DNA of 64,000 bases. It comes from Lachnobacterium bovis DSM 14045 (GTDB lineage Bacteria; Bacillota; Clostridia; Lachnospirales; Lachnospiraceae). Shown here piece after piece: positions 26,424 through 35,394 of the stretch. The translations under genes and the position numbers were made by a program. The notes below the pieces were generated by a model. The model worked only from the letters and a program-made list of their open reading frames with translations, did no database searches and was not told the origin of the DNA. Position 1 is the first letter of the stretch. Each line of letters starts with the position of its first letter. Location: NCBI RefSeq assembly GCF_900107245.1, contig NZ_FNPG01000004.1, positions 1-64,000 on the forward strand, read 5' to 3'.

Positions 26424-28310
26424 ATGAAAGAAAATACTTCTCAGCAAAAGGCCATTCTGCATAAGGATGGCCCTATGCTTGTTCTTGCAGGTCCAGGATC
26501 AGGCAAGACAACGGTTATTACACAAAGAACTAAGAAATTGGTTACAGATTATGGAGTAGATCCATCTAAAATATTAGTTATTACTTTTACGAAAGCAGCT
26601 GCAATAGAAATGAAAGCCAGATTTCAAAAATTAATGGGCAGTACAGTTGCTAATGTTACATTTGGAACGTTTCATGCAGTGTATTTTACTATTTTAAAGT
26701 ATGCATATCATTATAGAGCTTCAAATATTATAACTGAAGAAGAGAGATATAATGTTATGAAGCGTATTATTTCAAATTACAATTCCCTTGAATATGATGA
26801 TATTAATGAATTTATAAAAGATATATATAGCGAAATTGGAGAAATAAAAAATTCAAGATTAGATATCAATCATTTTTATTCAAAAATTTGCGGAGAGGAA
26901 ATCTTTAGAGAGATTTTTTTATCTTATCAAAATGTTTTGCAAATGAATAAAAAAATAGATTTTGATGATATGTTGTCTATAACGTTTGAACTTTTAGATC
27001 AGAGAAAGGACATTTTAGCAGCATGGCAATCAAAGTATAAGTATATTCTAGTGGATGAATTTCAGGATATAAATAAAATTCAATATGATATTTTAAAGAT
27101 GTTAGCTTTGCCTGAAAATAATCTTTTTATTGTAGGTGATGATGACCAGTCTATATATAGATTTAGGGGGTCACGCCCAGAGATTATGTTAAATTTTCCC
27201 AAAGAATTCAAGAATTCTAAAAGAGTATTATTGGATACTAATTATAGATGTCAAAGCGCTATTGTAGATGCATCATTAAATCTAATAAGCTATAATAAAG
27301 AGCGATTTCAAAAGAAAATCATTGCACATAATCCTAAAAAAGAAGATATACATTATGCTATTTACGAAAATCAGGCAGATGAAAGCAAGAATATAATAAA
27401 TATTATAAAAAAACATATAGCAGATGGAAAATCATATGATGATATTGCAATATTATTTAGGACGAATACTCAACCAAGAATGCTTATAGGCAAATTAATG
27501 GAGTATAATATTCCATTTAGAACTAAAGATAATGTACCTAATCTATATAATCATTGGATTGCAAGAGATATTTTTACTTATATAAAATTGGCACATGGAA
27601 GTAGAGATAGAGCTGATTTTTTTCAGATAATGAATAGACCAAAACGCTACATTAGTCGTGATTCAATACTAAGTAAAACAGTAGATTTTGGAAAATGGAA
27701 AGCCTTTTATAATGATAAAGATTGGATTGCAGAAAGAATTGATAGATTAGAATATGATTTAAAAATGTTGCAAATGATGAAGCCTTATGCTGCAATAAAT
27801 TATATTCGAAAAGGTATTGGTTATGATGATTTTATTAAAGAGTACGCTGAGTATCGTAAGATAAATGAAGATGACTTAATTGAGACGTTAGATGAGTTGC
27901 ATCAAGTTTCAAAGGAATTTGAGACTTATAATGAATGGAATGAGTATATCGAAGAATATACAAAACAGATAAAAGATATTTCAAATCAAAAAAATCAAAT
28001 AAAAAATGCTGTAACTCTTGCAACGCTTCATTCATCAAAAGGATTAGAATTTGACACAGTCTTTATAATTGATGCGAATGAGGGAATTATGCCATTTAAG
28101 AAGGCTGTTTTGCCACAGGAAATAGAAGAAGAGCGTAGAATGTTTTATGTCGGAATGACTAGAGCTAAAAACAATTTGTATTTGAGTTCGGTAAAATACT
28201 ATAGTAAAAATAATAATGATGTCTCAAGATTTATAAAAGAATCTAAAAGAAAACACATAGAAAAACAAACCGCAGAAAACATAAATAAAAAAAATAATCC
28301 CCAGTATTAG
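26424..28310 (+). CDS. UvrD/PcrA-type superfamily 1 DNA helicase
   Basis: The 628-residue helicase shows motif I LAGPGSGKTTVIT, Ia ITFTKAAAIEMKAR, II VDEFQDINKIQYDI, III GDDDQSIYRFRGS, IV LDTNYRCQS, V TLHSSKGLEFDTVFIID and VI RRMFYVGMTRAKNNLY. It should unwind DNA 3' to 5'. It is shorter than PcrA (about 720-740) and lacks the long C-terminal extension that binds RNA polymerase in PcrA, so it may be a paralogue rather than the main PcrA. SD AAGAGG upstream. It is convergent with the DUF1292 gene. Confidence 0.9.
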   Translation: MKENTSQQKAILHKDGPMLVLAGPGSGKTTVITQRTKKLVTDYGVDPSKILVITFTKAAAIEMKARFQKLMGSTVANVTFGTFHAVYFTILKYAYHYRASNIITEEERYNVMKRIISNYNSLEYDDINEFIKDIYSEIGEIKNSRLDINHFYSKICGEEIFREIFLSYQNVLQMNKKIDFDDMLSITFELLDQRKDILAAWQSKYKYILVDEFQDINKIQYDILKMLALPENNLFIVGDDDQSIYRFRGSRPEIMLNFPKEFKNSKRVLLDTNYRCQSAIVDASLNLISYNKERFQKKIIAHNPKKEDIHYAIYENQADESKNIINIIKKHIADGKSYDDIAILFRTNTQPRMLIGKLMEYNIPFRTKDNVPNLYNHWIARDIFTYIKLAHGSRDRADFFQIMNRPKRYISRDSILSKTVDFGKWKAFYNDKDWIAERIDRLEYDLKMLQMMKPYAAINYIRKGIGYDDFIKEYAEYRKINEDDLIETLDELHQVSKEFETYNEWNEYIEEYTKQIKDISNQKNQIKNAVTLATLHSSKGLEFDTVFIIDANEGIMPFKKAVLPQEIEEERRMFYVGMTRAKNNLYLSSVKYYSKNNNDVSRFIKESKRKHIEKQTAENINKKNNPQY

Positions 28311-28340
28311 CCAAAACAACTTATTCCTGCTAATACTGGG
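28285..28340 (-). terminator. Terminator between convergent genes (minus-strand T tract)
   Basis: CCCAGTATTAGC (28300-28311) and GCTAATACTGGG (28329-28340) form a perfect 12-bp stem. On the minus strand it is followed by GGATTATTTTTTTTATTT, so it ends the DUF1292 transcript. On the + strand there is no T run. Confidence 0.8.
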
Positions 28341-28362
28341 AAAATAAAATGATTCATATTAA

Positions 28363-28680
28363 TTATTCATCACCAAGAAGTATTTCACTTTCAAGAGAAT
28401 CTAAATGCTTAAGAGCTGCCATATATTCCTCATCTGTTTCAACATTCTCGATAGAAGGAATTCCATTTTCATCTTCAGCATATCTATAGATATAGAAAAT
28501 TCCTTCTGAATTTTCATTTCCATCTTTATCAAGAGGTATTAAAGCAATGTAATCTTGACTTTCCATTTCAAAAATTGTTAAAATTTTACATTCAATGTCG
28601 CCGTCATCAGTTCCAATTGTAACTCGAATATTATCGATTTCGTCTTCTGTTACGGGTGTTACTTTTTCTTTATCTGACAT
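28363..28680 (-). CDS. DUF1292 family protein
   Basis: The 105-residue acidic protein has the DUF1292 (YrzB-like) pattern: VTIGTDDGDIECKILTIFEMESQDYIALIPLD, then IFYIYRYAEDENGIPSIENVETDEEYMAAL. No biochemical role is established for this family. The start at 28680 is preferred because GAGGA lies 8 bases upstream; an ATG at 28701 has no clear SD. It is on the minus strand with the HD-GYP gene, 53 bp downstream of that gene's end. Confidence 0.85.
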   Translation of the reverse strand: MSDKEKVTPVTEDEIDNIRVTIGTDDGDIECKILTIFEMESQDYIALIPLDKDGNENSEGIFYIYRYAEDENGIPSIENVETDEEYMAALKHLDSLESEILLGDE

Positions 28681-28753
28681 AAAATTTTCCTCATCTTTCA
28701 TATAATGTAACTTTTATAATTGTATCAAAAAAGTAAATAAAAATCTAGAGGAT

Positions 28754-29845
28754 TTAAACAATAGCGTGAATATAAATTTCAAGGTTGTCCTCAAGATTTA
28801 TGATTTGACCGTCGTTTAACTGGATTATTGGTCTAGTCAGATTTGTATTTAAAAAAATTATTCGACCAATTTTGTTGTTACTAAGTAATACTTCACAATT
28901 TATGTAGGAATTTGCAATTCTTTCTAAAAAAATTAAAATATACTGTGTTTTATATTTTTTTAAACCATTTTGTTCAAAAGTTGCAATTACATCAAATGGA
29001 CACATTCCACTTCGATATACTCTATTTTGTGTCATGGCGTCATATACATCAGCAATAGAAATGATAGCGGCAAAATCTTCAATCTCATCCCCTCTTAATT
29101 TTGAAGGGTAACCTGAGCCATCATAACGTTCATGATGCATTAATGCTGCATTAACGATTCTAGGGTCTAAATCCTTATTTATTAATGCTTCGTAGCCAAA
29201 AATAGGATGTTGTTTTATAATCTCAAATTCATTAGGGGTAAGTTTTCCAGGCTTAAGGATTATTTCTGAAGGAATCTTACATTTCCCAATGTCATGTAAC
29301 AAACCAGCTAGTGTTAAAATATTCAAATCCTGTTCTTTTAAGCCTAACCAAGATCCTAAAAGTCTTGCAATCATTGAAACATTTAAAGAATGAGCATATG
29401 TTGAGTCATCTATTTGATGCATTGAATGAAGTTTTCCTAAAAGATCATAAGCTGTAGGGTTAAGGTTAAAAAGGGACATAACTTCATTTAATAAAAGCTC
29501 TTGATTAACAGGCCTATTTTTTAAGATAATATCATTTAATTCATCTTTTACAACGTCAATTGCATCAGAATATTTTGCCTTGAATACTTTAAATTCTTTA
29601 GAATTTATTATTTTTTCAATGTGGGAATGTTCAATATGTTCTTTGTGCATTATTGAATCTTTTATATTTTGAGGCAAATCCCCATCTATAATTTCAACTT
29701 CTTTAATATTATAAAAGCGAAGTTGAGAAATAACTTGTTTTGTGACAATAGCCCCCTTGGGAACGAGTAATTGTTGCATTTTTGAAAAAACATCATCTGC
29801 AATTATCATGTTAATTTCAAGTTTATTTACTGGAATTATATTCAT
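28754..29845 (-). CDS. HD-GYP domain phosphodiesterase
   Basis: The 363-residue cytosolic protein has an N-terminal region of about 140 residues of the type found before HD-GYP domains, then the HD-GYP domain: HSLNVSMIARLLG, LTLAGLLHDIGKCKIP (HD at 184-185), and MHHERYDGSGYPSKLRG (237-251), followed by ISIADVYDAMTQNRVYR. All metal ligands and the GYP motif are present, so it should degrade c-di-GMP. C-terminal residues 285-363 (FLERIANSYINCEVLLSNNKIGRIIFLN) form a small PilZ-like or regulatory tail. SD AGGAGAGG upstream. It is divergent from the GlgX-like gene. Confidence 0.9.
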   Translation of the reverse strand: MNIIPVNKLEINMIIADDVFSKMQQLLVPKGAIVTKQVISQLRFYNIKEVEIIDGDLPQNIKDSIMHKEHIEHSHIEKIINSKEFKVFKAKYSDAIDVVKDELNDIILKNRPVNQELLLNEVMSLFNLNPTAYDLLGKLHSMHQIDDSTYAHSLNVSMIARLLGSWLGLKEQDLNILTLAGLLHDIGKCKIPSEIILKPGKLTPNEFEIIKQHPIFGYEALINKDLDPRIVNAALMHHERYDGSGYPSKLRGDEIEDFAAIISIADVYDAMTQNRVYRSGMCPFDVIATFEQNGLKKYKTQYILIFLERIANSYINCEVLLSNNKIGRIIFLNTNLTRPIIQLNDGQIINLEDNLEIYIHAIV

Positions 29846-29896
29846 AGTTCCTCTCCTCCTAGAACAAAAATGCTAAAAACATATTAATAAAAAGGG

Positions 29897-29925
29897 TGTA
29901 CAATATTTTGAAAAAAAGATATAAT
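29897..29925 (+). promoter_or_regulatory. Promoter of the GlgX-like gene
   Basis: TGTACA (29897-29902) and TATAAT (29920-29925) are 17 bases apart, giving a leader of about 105 bases before the start at 30040. Confidence 0.6.
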
Positions 29926-30039
29926 AAAAAAGTGTGACTTTATAGTATATTAAATAAATTGTTCTATACAAAAGTATCGAATAATTCCATGCTAATAATT
30001 AGATAGGTTATAAAATAAAAAATAAGCAGGTGAAATGAT

Positions 30040-31908
30040 TTGTTAACTGTAAGAGAAGGAAATTATGCCATAATGGGCGTTACGCAAAAAGAAAATAAAG
30101 TATATATTACATTTGAATGTGAAAAAGAGGAACAATGTAGAGTTGTACTTTTAAATCGTCAAACTAAAAAAAAGGAAACCATAGAAGTCTCTGACGAATT
30201 TGTTTTAGGATCATTACGTTCGATAGAAATAGAAGGTATAGATATGAAAGATTATGACTACTATTTTGAAATTAATGGACAAAAAATAATAGATCCTTAT
30301 TCAAGAAAAATCGTAGGTCGAGAAAAATGGAATAATTCAGCAAGAAGAAAACGTTCATATGAAGTGTTTTCGTCGGTAGATAATAGTAGTTTTGATTGGA
30401 AAAAAGATAGACAGCCTGAAATTCCTAAAGAAAAGATGGTAATGTATAAATTACATGTTAGAGGCTTTTCAATGGATACTAAAAAGGAATATGCAGGCAC
30501 TTTTTTGGCTATTAAAGATAAAATATCCTATTTGAAGAATCTAGGTATAACTACTGTAGAATTTATGCCGGTTTACGAGTTTGAAGAGATGAAAATATCG
30601 TCAGTAAACATGGCAAAGCTACCAGATTATGTTAAATGGACTAATAAGCCAGATGATGTTATTGTTGAACCTAAAAAAGAAAAGAAAAATTTAGGTGTTA
30701 ATTATTGGGGATATGTACCGGGTAATTATTTTGCTGTAAAATCTTCGTATGCAAAAAAAGCAGATGATGCTTCAAATGAATTTAAAGAATTGATTTATGA
30801 ATTACATAAAAATAATATGGAATGTATAATGGAGATGTTTTTTGAAGGAGACTTAAATCATAATTTGATTTTAGAATCATTAAAGTATTGGGTGAGAGAG
30901 TTTCATGTGGATGGATTCCATCTTTTAGGAAATAATTTACCAATTCCAGCGATTGCTCAAAATGTGATGCTAAGTAGAACAAAGATTTTTTATGACAATA
31001 TTCCAGGTAATATTCTAGATAATCAAAAGAAATATAAACATTTATATTTATATAAAGATGAATATTTATATCAGGCAAGAAAAATATTGAATCATATAAA
31101 TGGAGATATGGGTGAATTTATTAATCAACAAAAGAAACAAAACGCCAATTATGGTTTTGTTAATTATGTTGCTAGCAATAATGGTTTTACATTAGCAGAT
31201 GTGTTTATGTATAATGATAGGCATAATGAAGCAAATGGTGAGAATAATTCTGATGGCAATGCATGGAATTTTAGTAATAATTGTGGCTATGAAGGCTTAT
31301 CGCAGAAAAAATATATAAGATTTATGCGTCAAAAACAATGGAGAAATGCGTTGGTAATGCTGTTTTTAGCTCAAGGGGTTCCATTGATTTTGTCAGGCGA
31401 TGAAATACAAAATTCTCAAAAAGGAAATAATAACGCGTATTGTCAGGATAATTCAATAGGTTGGGTAAATTGGCGTAATAATAAGATGCAAGCTAAAGAT
31501 ATTGAGTTTGTTAAGGATATTATAGATTTTAGAAAAAAACATCCTATTATCTCAAATCCTACACCATATTATTTTAATGATTGTTTATCAAAAGGAATGC
31601 CAGATGTATCATTTCATGGAGAATCAGCATGGGTTACAGGCATCGATAAACAAATGATGGCAATGGGTGAATTATATTATGGAGAATATGATGTTGATGG
31701 TAAAAAAGAAAGTATTTATGTTGCATACAATTTCTTTTCAGGGGTAAGCTCATTAGCTTTGCCTACATTACCAGGTGATAAACAGTGGCATTTAGTGATG
31801 GACACTTCTTCAGAAAAGACTCCATTTTTAAAAGAGCAGGTTAAATTAAAAAATCAGCAAAAGATAATGATTAATGCTCAATCTATTAAAATTTTAATAG
31901 GAAGATAG
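30040..31908 (+). CDS. GlgX-like GH13 protein without catalytic residues (pseudoenzyme)
   Basis: The 622-residue protein follows the glycogen-debranching GlgX plan: an N-terminal CBM48-like domain (residues 1-110), then a GH13 barrel with MYKLHVRGFSM, GITTVEFMPVYEF, NYWGYVPGNYFA, RHNEANGENNSDG and LAQGVPLILSGDEIQNSQKGNNNAYCQDN. The four catalytic regions are altered: region I CIMEMFFEGDLNH (no DVVYNH), region II VDGFHLLGNN (no GFRFD nucleophile), region III KIFYDNIPG (no AEPWD acid), region IV VASNNGFTL (HD to NN). It is therefore probably not an active glucosidase; glucan binding or regulation is possible. The start is TTG with AGGTGA upstream. The next gene follows 3 bp after its stop. Confidence 0.8.
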   Translation: MLTVREGNYAIMGVTQKENKVYITFECEKEEQCRVVLLNRQTKKKETIEVSDEFVLGSLRSIEIEGIDMKDYDYYFEINGQKIIDPYSRKIVGREKWNNSARRKRSYEVFSSVDNSSFDWKKDRQPEIPKEKMVMYKLHVRGFSMDTKKEYAGTFLAIKDKISYLKNLGITTVEFMPVYEFEEMKISSVNMAKLPDYVKWTNKPDDVIVEPKKEKKNLGVNYWGYVPGNYFAVKSSYAKKADDASNEFKELIYELHKNNMECIMEMFFEGDLNHNLILESLKYWVREFHVDGFHLLGNNLPIPAIAQNVMLSRTKIFYDNIPGNILDNQKKYKHLYLYKDEYLYQARKILNHINGDMGEFINQQKKQNANYGFVNYVASNNGFTLADVFMYNDRHNEANGENNSDGNAWNFSNNCGYEGLSQKKYIRFMRQKQWRNALVMLFLAQGVPLILSGDEIQNSQKGNNNAYCQDNSIGWVNWRNNKMQAKDIEFVKDIIDFRKKHPIISNPTPYYFNDCLSKGMPDVSFHGESAWVTGIDKQMMAMGELYYGEYDVDGKKESIYVAYNFFSGVSSLALPTLPGDKQWHLVMDTSSEKTPFLKEQVKLKNQQKIMINAQSIKILIGR

Positions 31909-31911
31909 TAA

Positions 31912-32499
31912 ATGAACGTATTTAAACATTTTAAAACAATTACAAAACATAAAATATTAGTTATGAAGGGGTGTTTTAAATTAGGCTTGATAAAGCAGGG
32001 ACTTCTTCATGACTTGTCAAAATATGGATTAACGGAATTTAGAGTTGGGGCTAAGTATTATAAAGGATACATGAGCCCTAATAATGCAGAGAGGATGGAC
32101 AAGGGATATTCGTCAGCTTGGCTACATCATAAAGGACGAAATAAACATCATTTAGAGTATTGGATTGACTATGGGGTTTCGGATGATAAAAGAGCAGGAA
32201 ACATGGTTGGAATGAAGATGCCAATTAAGTATGTTGTTGAGATGTACGTAGATAGAATTTCTGCATCTAAGAATTACTTGAAGGACAAATATACTGATAA
32301 AAGTCCATTAGATTACTATGAACGTGGTAAATCGCATTATTTGATTCATGAAGATACAGCGAGCCTTTTAGAATATATGCTTTTTATGAATTATAAGAAG
32401 GGTGAAGATTATACATTTAAGTATATCAAACAAAATATTTTAAAAGGCAAAATAAAATATGAAAAAAAGACTTTAGATGAACTAAAGTCTAAATTGTAA
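31912..32499 (+). CDS. DUF5662 family protein
   Basis: The 195-residue protein matches the DUF5662 pattern seen across Clostridia: KHFKTITKHKILVMKGCFKLGLIKQGLLHDLSKYG, EFRVGAKYYKGYMSPN, GYSSAWLHHKGRNKHHLEYWIDYG and MPIKYVVEMYVDRISASKNYLKDKYTDKSPLDYY. The His/Asp pattern (LLHDLSKY; LHHKGRNKHH) resembles an HD-type metal site, which suggests a hydrolase, but no activity is known. It begins 3 bp after the GlgX-like gene and is probably co-transcribed. It overlaps the convergent pseudouridine synthase gene by 11 bp. Confidence 0.78.
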   Translation: MNVFKHFKTITKHKILVMKGCFKLGLIKQGLLHDLSKYGLTEFRVGAKYYKGYMSPNNAERMDKGYSSAWLHHKGRNKHHLEYWIDYGVSDDKRAGNMVGMKMPIKYVVEMYVDRISASKNYLKDKYTDKSPLDYYERGKSHYLIHEDTASLLEYMLFMNYKKGEDYTFKYIKQNILKGKIKYEKKTLDELKSKL

Positions 32500-33388
32500 T
32501 TTCAGATATTATTTTTTGCATATCAGTTGGTAAAGGTGCAACAAAATCCATTTTTTCACGAGTTATAGGGTGAACAAAGGAAAGTTTATAGGAATGAAGA
32601 GCTTGTCGATTCATAAGAGTATTATGTGGATTATATAAAAAATCTCCAATTAGGGGATGATTTATATATTTCATATGAACTCGAATCTGGTGAGTTCGTC
32701 CAGTTAGTAATTTAAGCTGAACTAAAGAAATGTCAGCTTTTTTGTTGTATCGTAACCTTTTATAAAGTGTTTTAGAATAGTCTCCTTTTTCAAAATCAAT
32801 ACATCTTGTAATAATAGACTCTTTTTCACGAGCAATTGGTGCCTCTATTTCACCAGAATTATCAATTTCACCTTCACAAATGGCAACATATATTTTTTGA
32901 ATTTCGTGTTTTTTTGTTTGAGCGTTTAGTATAGATGCAGCAAGTCTGTTTTTGGCAATTATACAAAGCCCAGTGGTATCACGATCGAGACGAGTAATAC
33001 ACCTAAATACAATGGATTCATTTTTTGAATTAAAATAATATGTTAAAGCATTAGCAAGAGTATTATCATAGTTTTTTAAAGAAGGATGAATAGGCATAAA
33101 AGCAGGCTTGTTAATAACTAGTATGTCTTCATCTTCGTATATTATATCAAATAAAAGTTTATTAGGAATAATATTATTGTCATTCGTTTCACTTAAAGTA
33201 ACAGTAAGAATGTCATTTAATTGTAATTTGTTTTTTACGTATGCCCATTTACCATTTATAGTTATACTTTTTTCATATTTTTTTAAATGGGTGATAATTT
33301 TTCTGGTATAGCCCAGTTCTAATAAGAATTTTTCAACAGTATAGTTAATATGTGAAAAATCGATGTTATATTTTAATACGCGAAGCAT
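32489..33388 (-). CDS. RluA-family pseudouridine synthase
   Basis: The 299-residue enzyme converts uridine to pseudouridine in rRNA or tRNA. An S4-like RNA-binding segment occupies residues 15-75 (VEKFLLELGYTRKIITHLKKYEKSITINGKW). The catalytic domain has the family motif CITRLDRDTTGLCIIAKN (Asp nucleophile) and LLTGRTHQIRVHMKYINHPLIGD. The target base cannot be named because Firmicutes carry several RluA paralogues. SD AGGAGG lies ahead of the ATG. It is divergent from comM. Confidence 0.9.
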   Translation of the reverse strand: MLRVLKYNIDFSHINYTVEKFLLELGYTRKIITHLKKYEKSITINGKWAYVKNKLQLNDILTVTLSETNDNNIIPNKLLFDIIYEDEDILVINKPAFMPIHPSLKNYDNTLANALTYYFNSKNESIVFRCITRLDRDTTGLCIIAKNRLAASILNAQTKKHEIQKIYVAICEGEIDNSGEIEAPIAREKESIITRCIDFEKGDYSKTLYKRLRYNKKADISLVQLKLLTGRTHQIRVHMKYINHPLIGDFLYNPHNTLMNRQALHSYKLSFVHPITREKMDFVAPLPTDMQKIISEITI

Positions 33389-33497
33389 TAGTTCCTCCTT
33401 AATAAATGTTTTGTCGAAAACACATATATTATAGCAAGTTATAGTTTTTTTTGAAAGAAGAAAAAATAAAAAAAGGGTTATAATTTTAAAACAAATG

Positions 33498-33542
33498 TGA
33501 TATACTATTGTGGTCTTTAATTAAACTAGGTCTAGTTTAATT
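33498..33542 (+). promoter_or_regulatory. comM promoter and leader palindrome
   Basis: An extended -10 box TGATATACT lies at 33498-33506, with a weak -35 (TTATAA) 17 bases upstream. Just downstream, at about +8 to +31, is a perfect 11-2-11 palindrome (33519-33542; half-site AATTAAACTAG). It could be an operator or a hairpin in a long leader of about 215 bases. Confidence 0.55.
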
Positions 33543-33649
33543 TTCCTATTAAATTATAAAAATAAGTCAATATCAATTTTAAAGTAAATTATCTTTTTTA
33601 TACGATTCCTTTTAATTTAAAAAAATAATCATTTTTTGGTTATAAATAA

Positions 33650-33698
33650 TAAAAAGGATAAATTTGCATTTAAAATAAAAAGGATAAATTTGCATTTA
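33650..33698 (+). repeat. Tandem 26-bp repeat upstream of comM
   Basis: TAAAAAGGATAAATTTGCAT and three more bases occur at 33650-33672 and again at 33676-33698. The rest of this 339-bp intergenic region (33389-33727) is AT-rich and holds only the promoter and palindrome noted above. Confidence 0.9.
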
Positions 33699-33727
33699 GA
33701 TAAGATTAGACTAAGAAAAGAGGTTTT

Positions 33728-35392
33728 ATGTATAGTAGAGTAGAAAGTTCTATGTTATTTGGCATAAAAACGATGGAAGTATGCGTAGAAGTTGATATTT
33801 CTAATGGTATGCCAATGATTGATATGGTAGGGTATCTTGGCTCAGAGGTAAAAGAGGCAAAAGAAAGAGTAAAAACAGCTCTTCATAACTGTGGTATTTC
33901 ATTGCCTCCTAAAAGAATTACAATTAATCTTTCTCCAGCAAATATCAAAAAATCTTCAACAGGATTTGATTTACCGATAGCAGTTGCACTATTAACGTCA
34001 CTTGGGGTTTTAGATAAAGAAAAAGTTGAAGGGCATATATTTATAGGAGAACTTAGTTTAAATGGTGATTTGATGCCTATAAATGGTATTTTGCCTATGA
34101 TTGTGGAGTCACTTGATAGCAATAAAACGTTTGTAGTTCCCAAAGGAAATGAAAATGAAGCAAAACTGATTTCAGAATCAAAAGTATCTTCTTTTACAAA
34201 TCTAAGAGAAATCATACAATTTTTTAATATTGAACCGTTGATTTCAAAAGCTTATACTTCTAAAAAAAATTCTCAAAAATCATCCCCAAATAATTCATTA
34301 AAAGATTCTAAAGAAAAGAATAAAATGGAAACTAATTTAAAATCCTTTTTGGGAGAAACGAAAAATATTACTATTATTAACAACCAGAATAGTAACAGTG
34401 AATTGCCTGATAATGAAGAAAAAAAGATGGATTTTAGTGATATAAACGGTCAAAGAATCTTAAAGAGAGCGTGTGAAATAGCAGCTAGTGGAATGCATAA
34501 TATGCTGATAGTTGGCCCTCCAGGAACAGGAAAAACAATGATTTCTGAAAGAATGTCAACTATAATGCCACCACTAAATGATGAAGAAAAACTCGAAGTG
34601 TCAAAAGTATACAGCGTATGTGGATTATTAAAAAATAAAAAGAAACTTTTAGAGGATAGACCTTTTAGAAATCCTCATCATACAATTACAAAAGCTGCGC
34701 TTGCGGGTGGTGGAATTACGCCAATTCCAGGTGAGATATCGCTAGCACATCAAGGAGTGTTATTTTTAGATGAATTTACAGAATTCCAAAAATCTACAAT
34801 CGAAGTATTACGACAGCCATTAGAAAACAAAAATATAAATTTAACAAGAATGAATTATAACGTTACGTATCCTGCTGATTTTTTACTTTTGGCTTCAATG
34901 AACCCATGTAATTGTGGATATTATCCTAATATGCAAAAATGTAGATGTACACCTAGTACATTAAAGAGATATTTAAATAAGCTTTCTCAGCCGATTCTTG
35001 ATAGGATTGATCTTACTGTTTTTGCTCCTGAAGTAAAATTTAGTGAACTGGTAAAAAAACAAAAAAATGAGACTTCTTATGATATTAGACAAAGGGTTAT
35101 AAGGTGTCAGCAAATTCAATATGAAAGATATAAAGATGAACCGTTTTATCATAATTCTCAAATTCCTGCTAATAAGCTTGAAAAATATGTTCCTTTAGAT
35201 GACGAACAATTAGGATTTATGAATAAAATTTATGAAAGAGATAATTTGACAGCAAGAACATTTCACAAATTATTACGCGTAATTAGAACTATTTCAGACA
35301 TGGATGGGTCTGAAAAAATAAAAATGGAACATGTTATGGAGGCACTTTGTTATAAAGGCTTGACAAAAGAGTATTATGAAGGAGGAATGTAA
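33728..35392 (+). CDS. comM: YifB/ComM family Mg-chelatase-like AAA ATPase
   Basis: ComM is a hexameric helicase that promotes branch migration during natural transformation. Residues 1-170 form the Lon-protease-like/ChlI domain (VEVDISNGMPMIDMVGYLG, RITINLSPANIKKSSTGFDLPIAVALL). The AAA domain has Walker A VGPPGTGKTM (near 263-271) and Walker B VLFLDEFTEF, then the C-terminal Mg_chelatase_C domain. Residues 175-233 are a Ser/Asn/Lys-rich linker that makes this protein about 45 residues longer than usual. dprA follows 2 bp after its stop, a pairing typical of Firmicutes. The start follows AAGAGG. Confidence 0.92.
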   Translation: MYSRVESSMLFGIKTMEVCVEVDISNGMPMIDMVGYLGSEVKEAKERVKTALHNCGISLPPKRITINLSPANIKKSSTGFDLPIAVALLTSLGVLDKEKVEGHIFIGELSLNGDLMPINGILPMIVESLDSNKTFVVPKGNENEAKLISESKVSSFTNLREIIQFFNIEPLISKAYTSKKNSQKSSPNNSLKDSKEKNKMETNLKSFLGETKNITIINNQNSNSELPDNEEKKMDFSDINGQRILKRACEIAASGMHNMLIVGPPGTGKTMISERMSTIMPPLNDEEKLEVSKVYSVCGLLKNKKKLLEDRPFRNPHHTITKAALAGGGITPIPGEISLAHQGVLFLDEFTEFQKSTIEVLRQPLENKNINLTRMNYNVTYPADFLLLASMNPCNCGYYPNMQKCRCTPSTLKRYLNKLSQPILDRIDLTVFAPEVKFSELVKKQKNETSYDIRQRVIRCQQIQYERYKDEPFYHNSQIPANKLEKYVPLDDEQLGFMNKIYERDNLTARTFHKLLRVIRTISDMDGSEKIKMEHVMEALCYKGLTKEYYEGGM

Positions 35393-35394
35393 AA

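Noticed and set aside
28300-28340. Terminator of the helicase gene on the + strand
   Set aside because: The stem is good but is followed by AAAATAAAA on this strand; the T run exists only on the minus strand.
33650-33698. CRISPR-like array
   Set aside because: Only two units with a 3-base separation; it is a simple tandem duplication.
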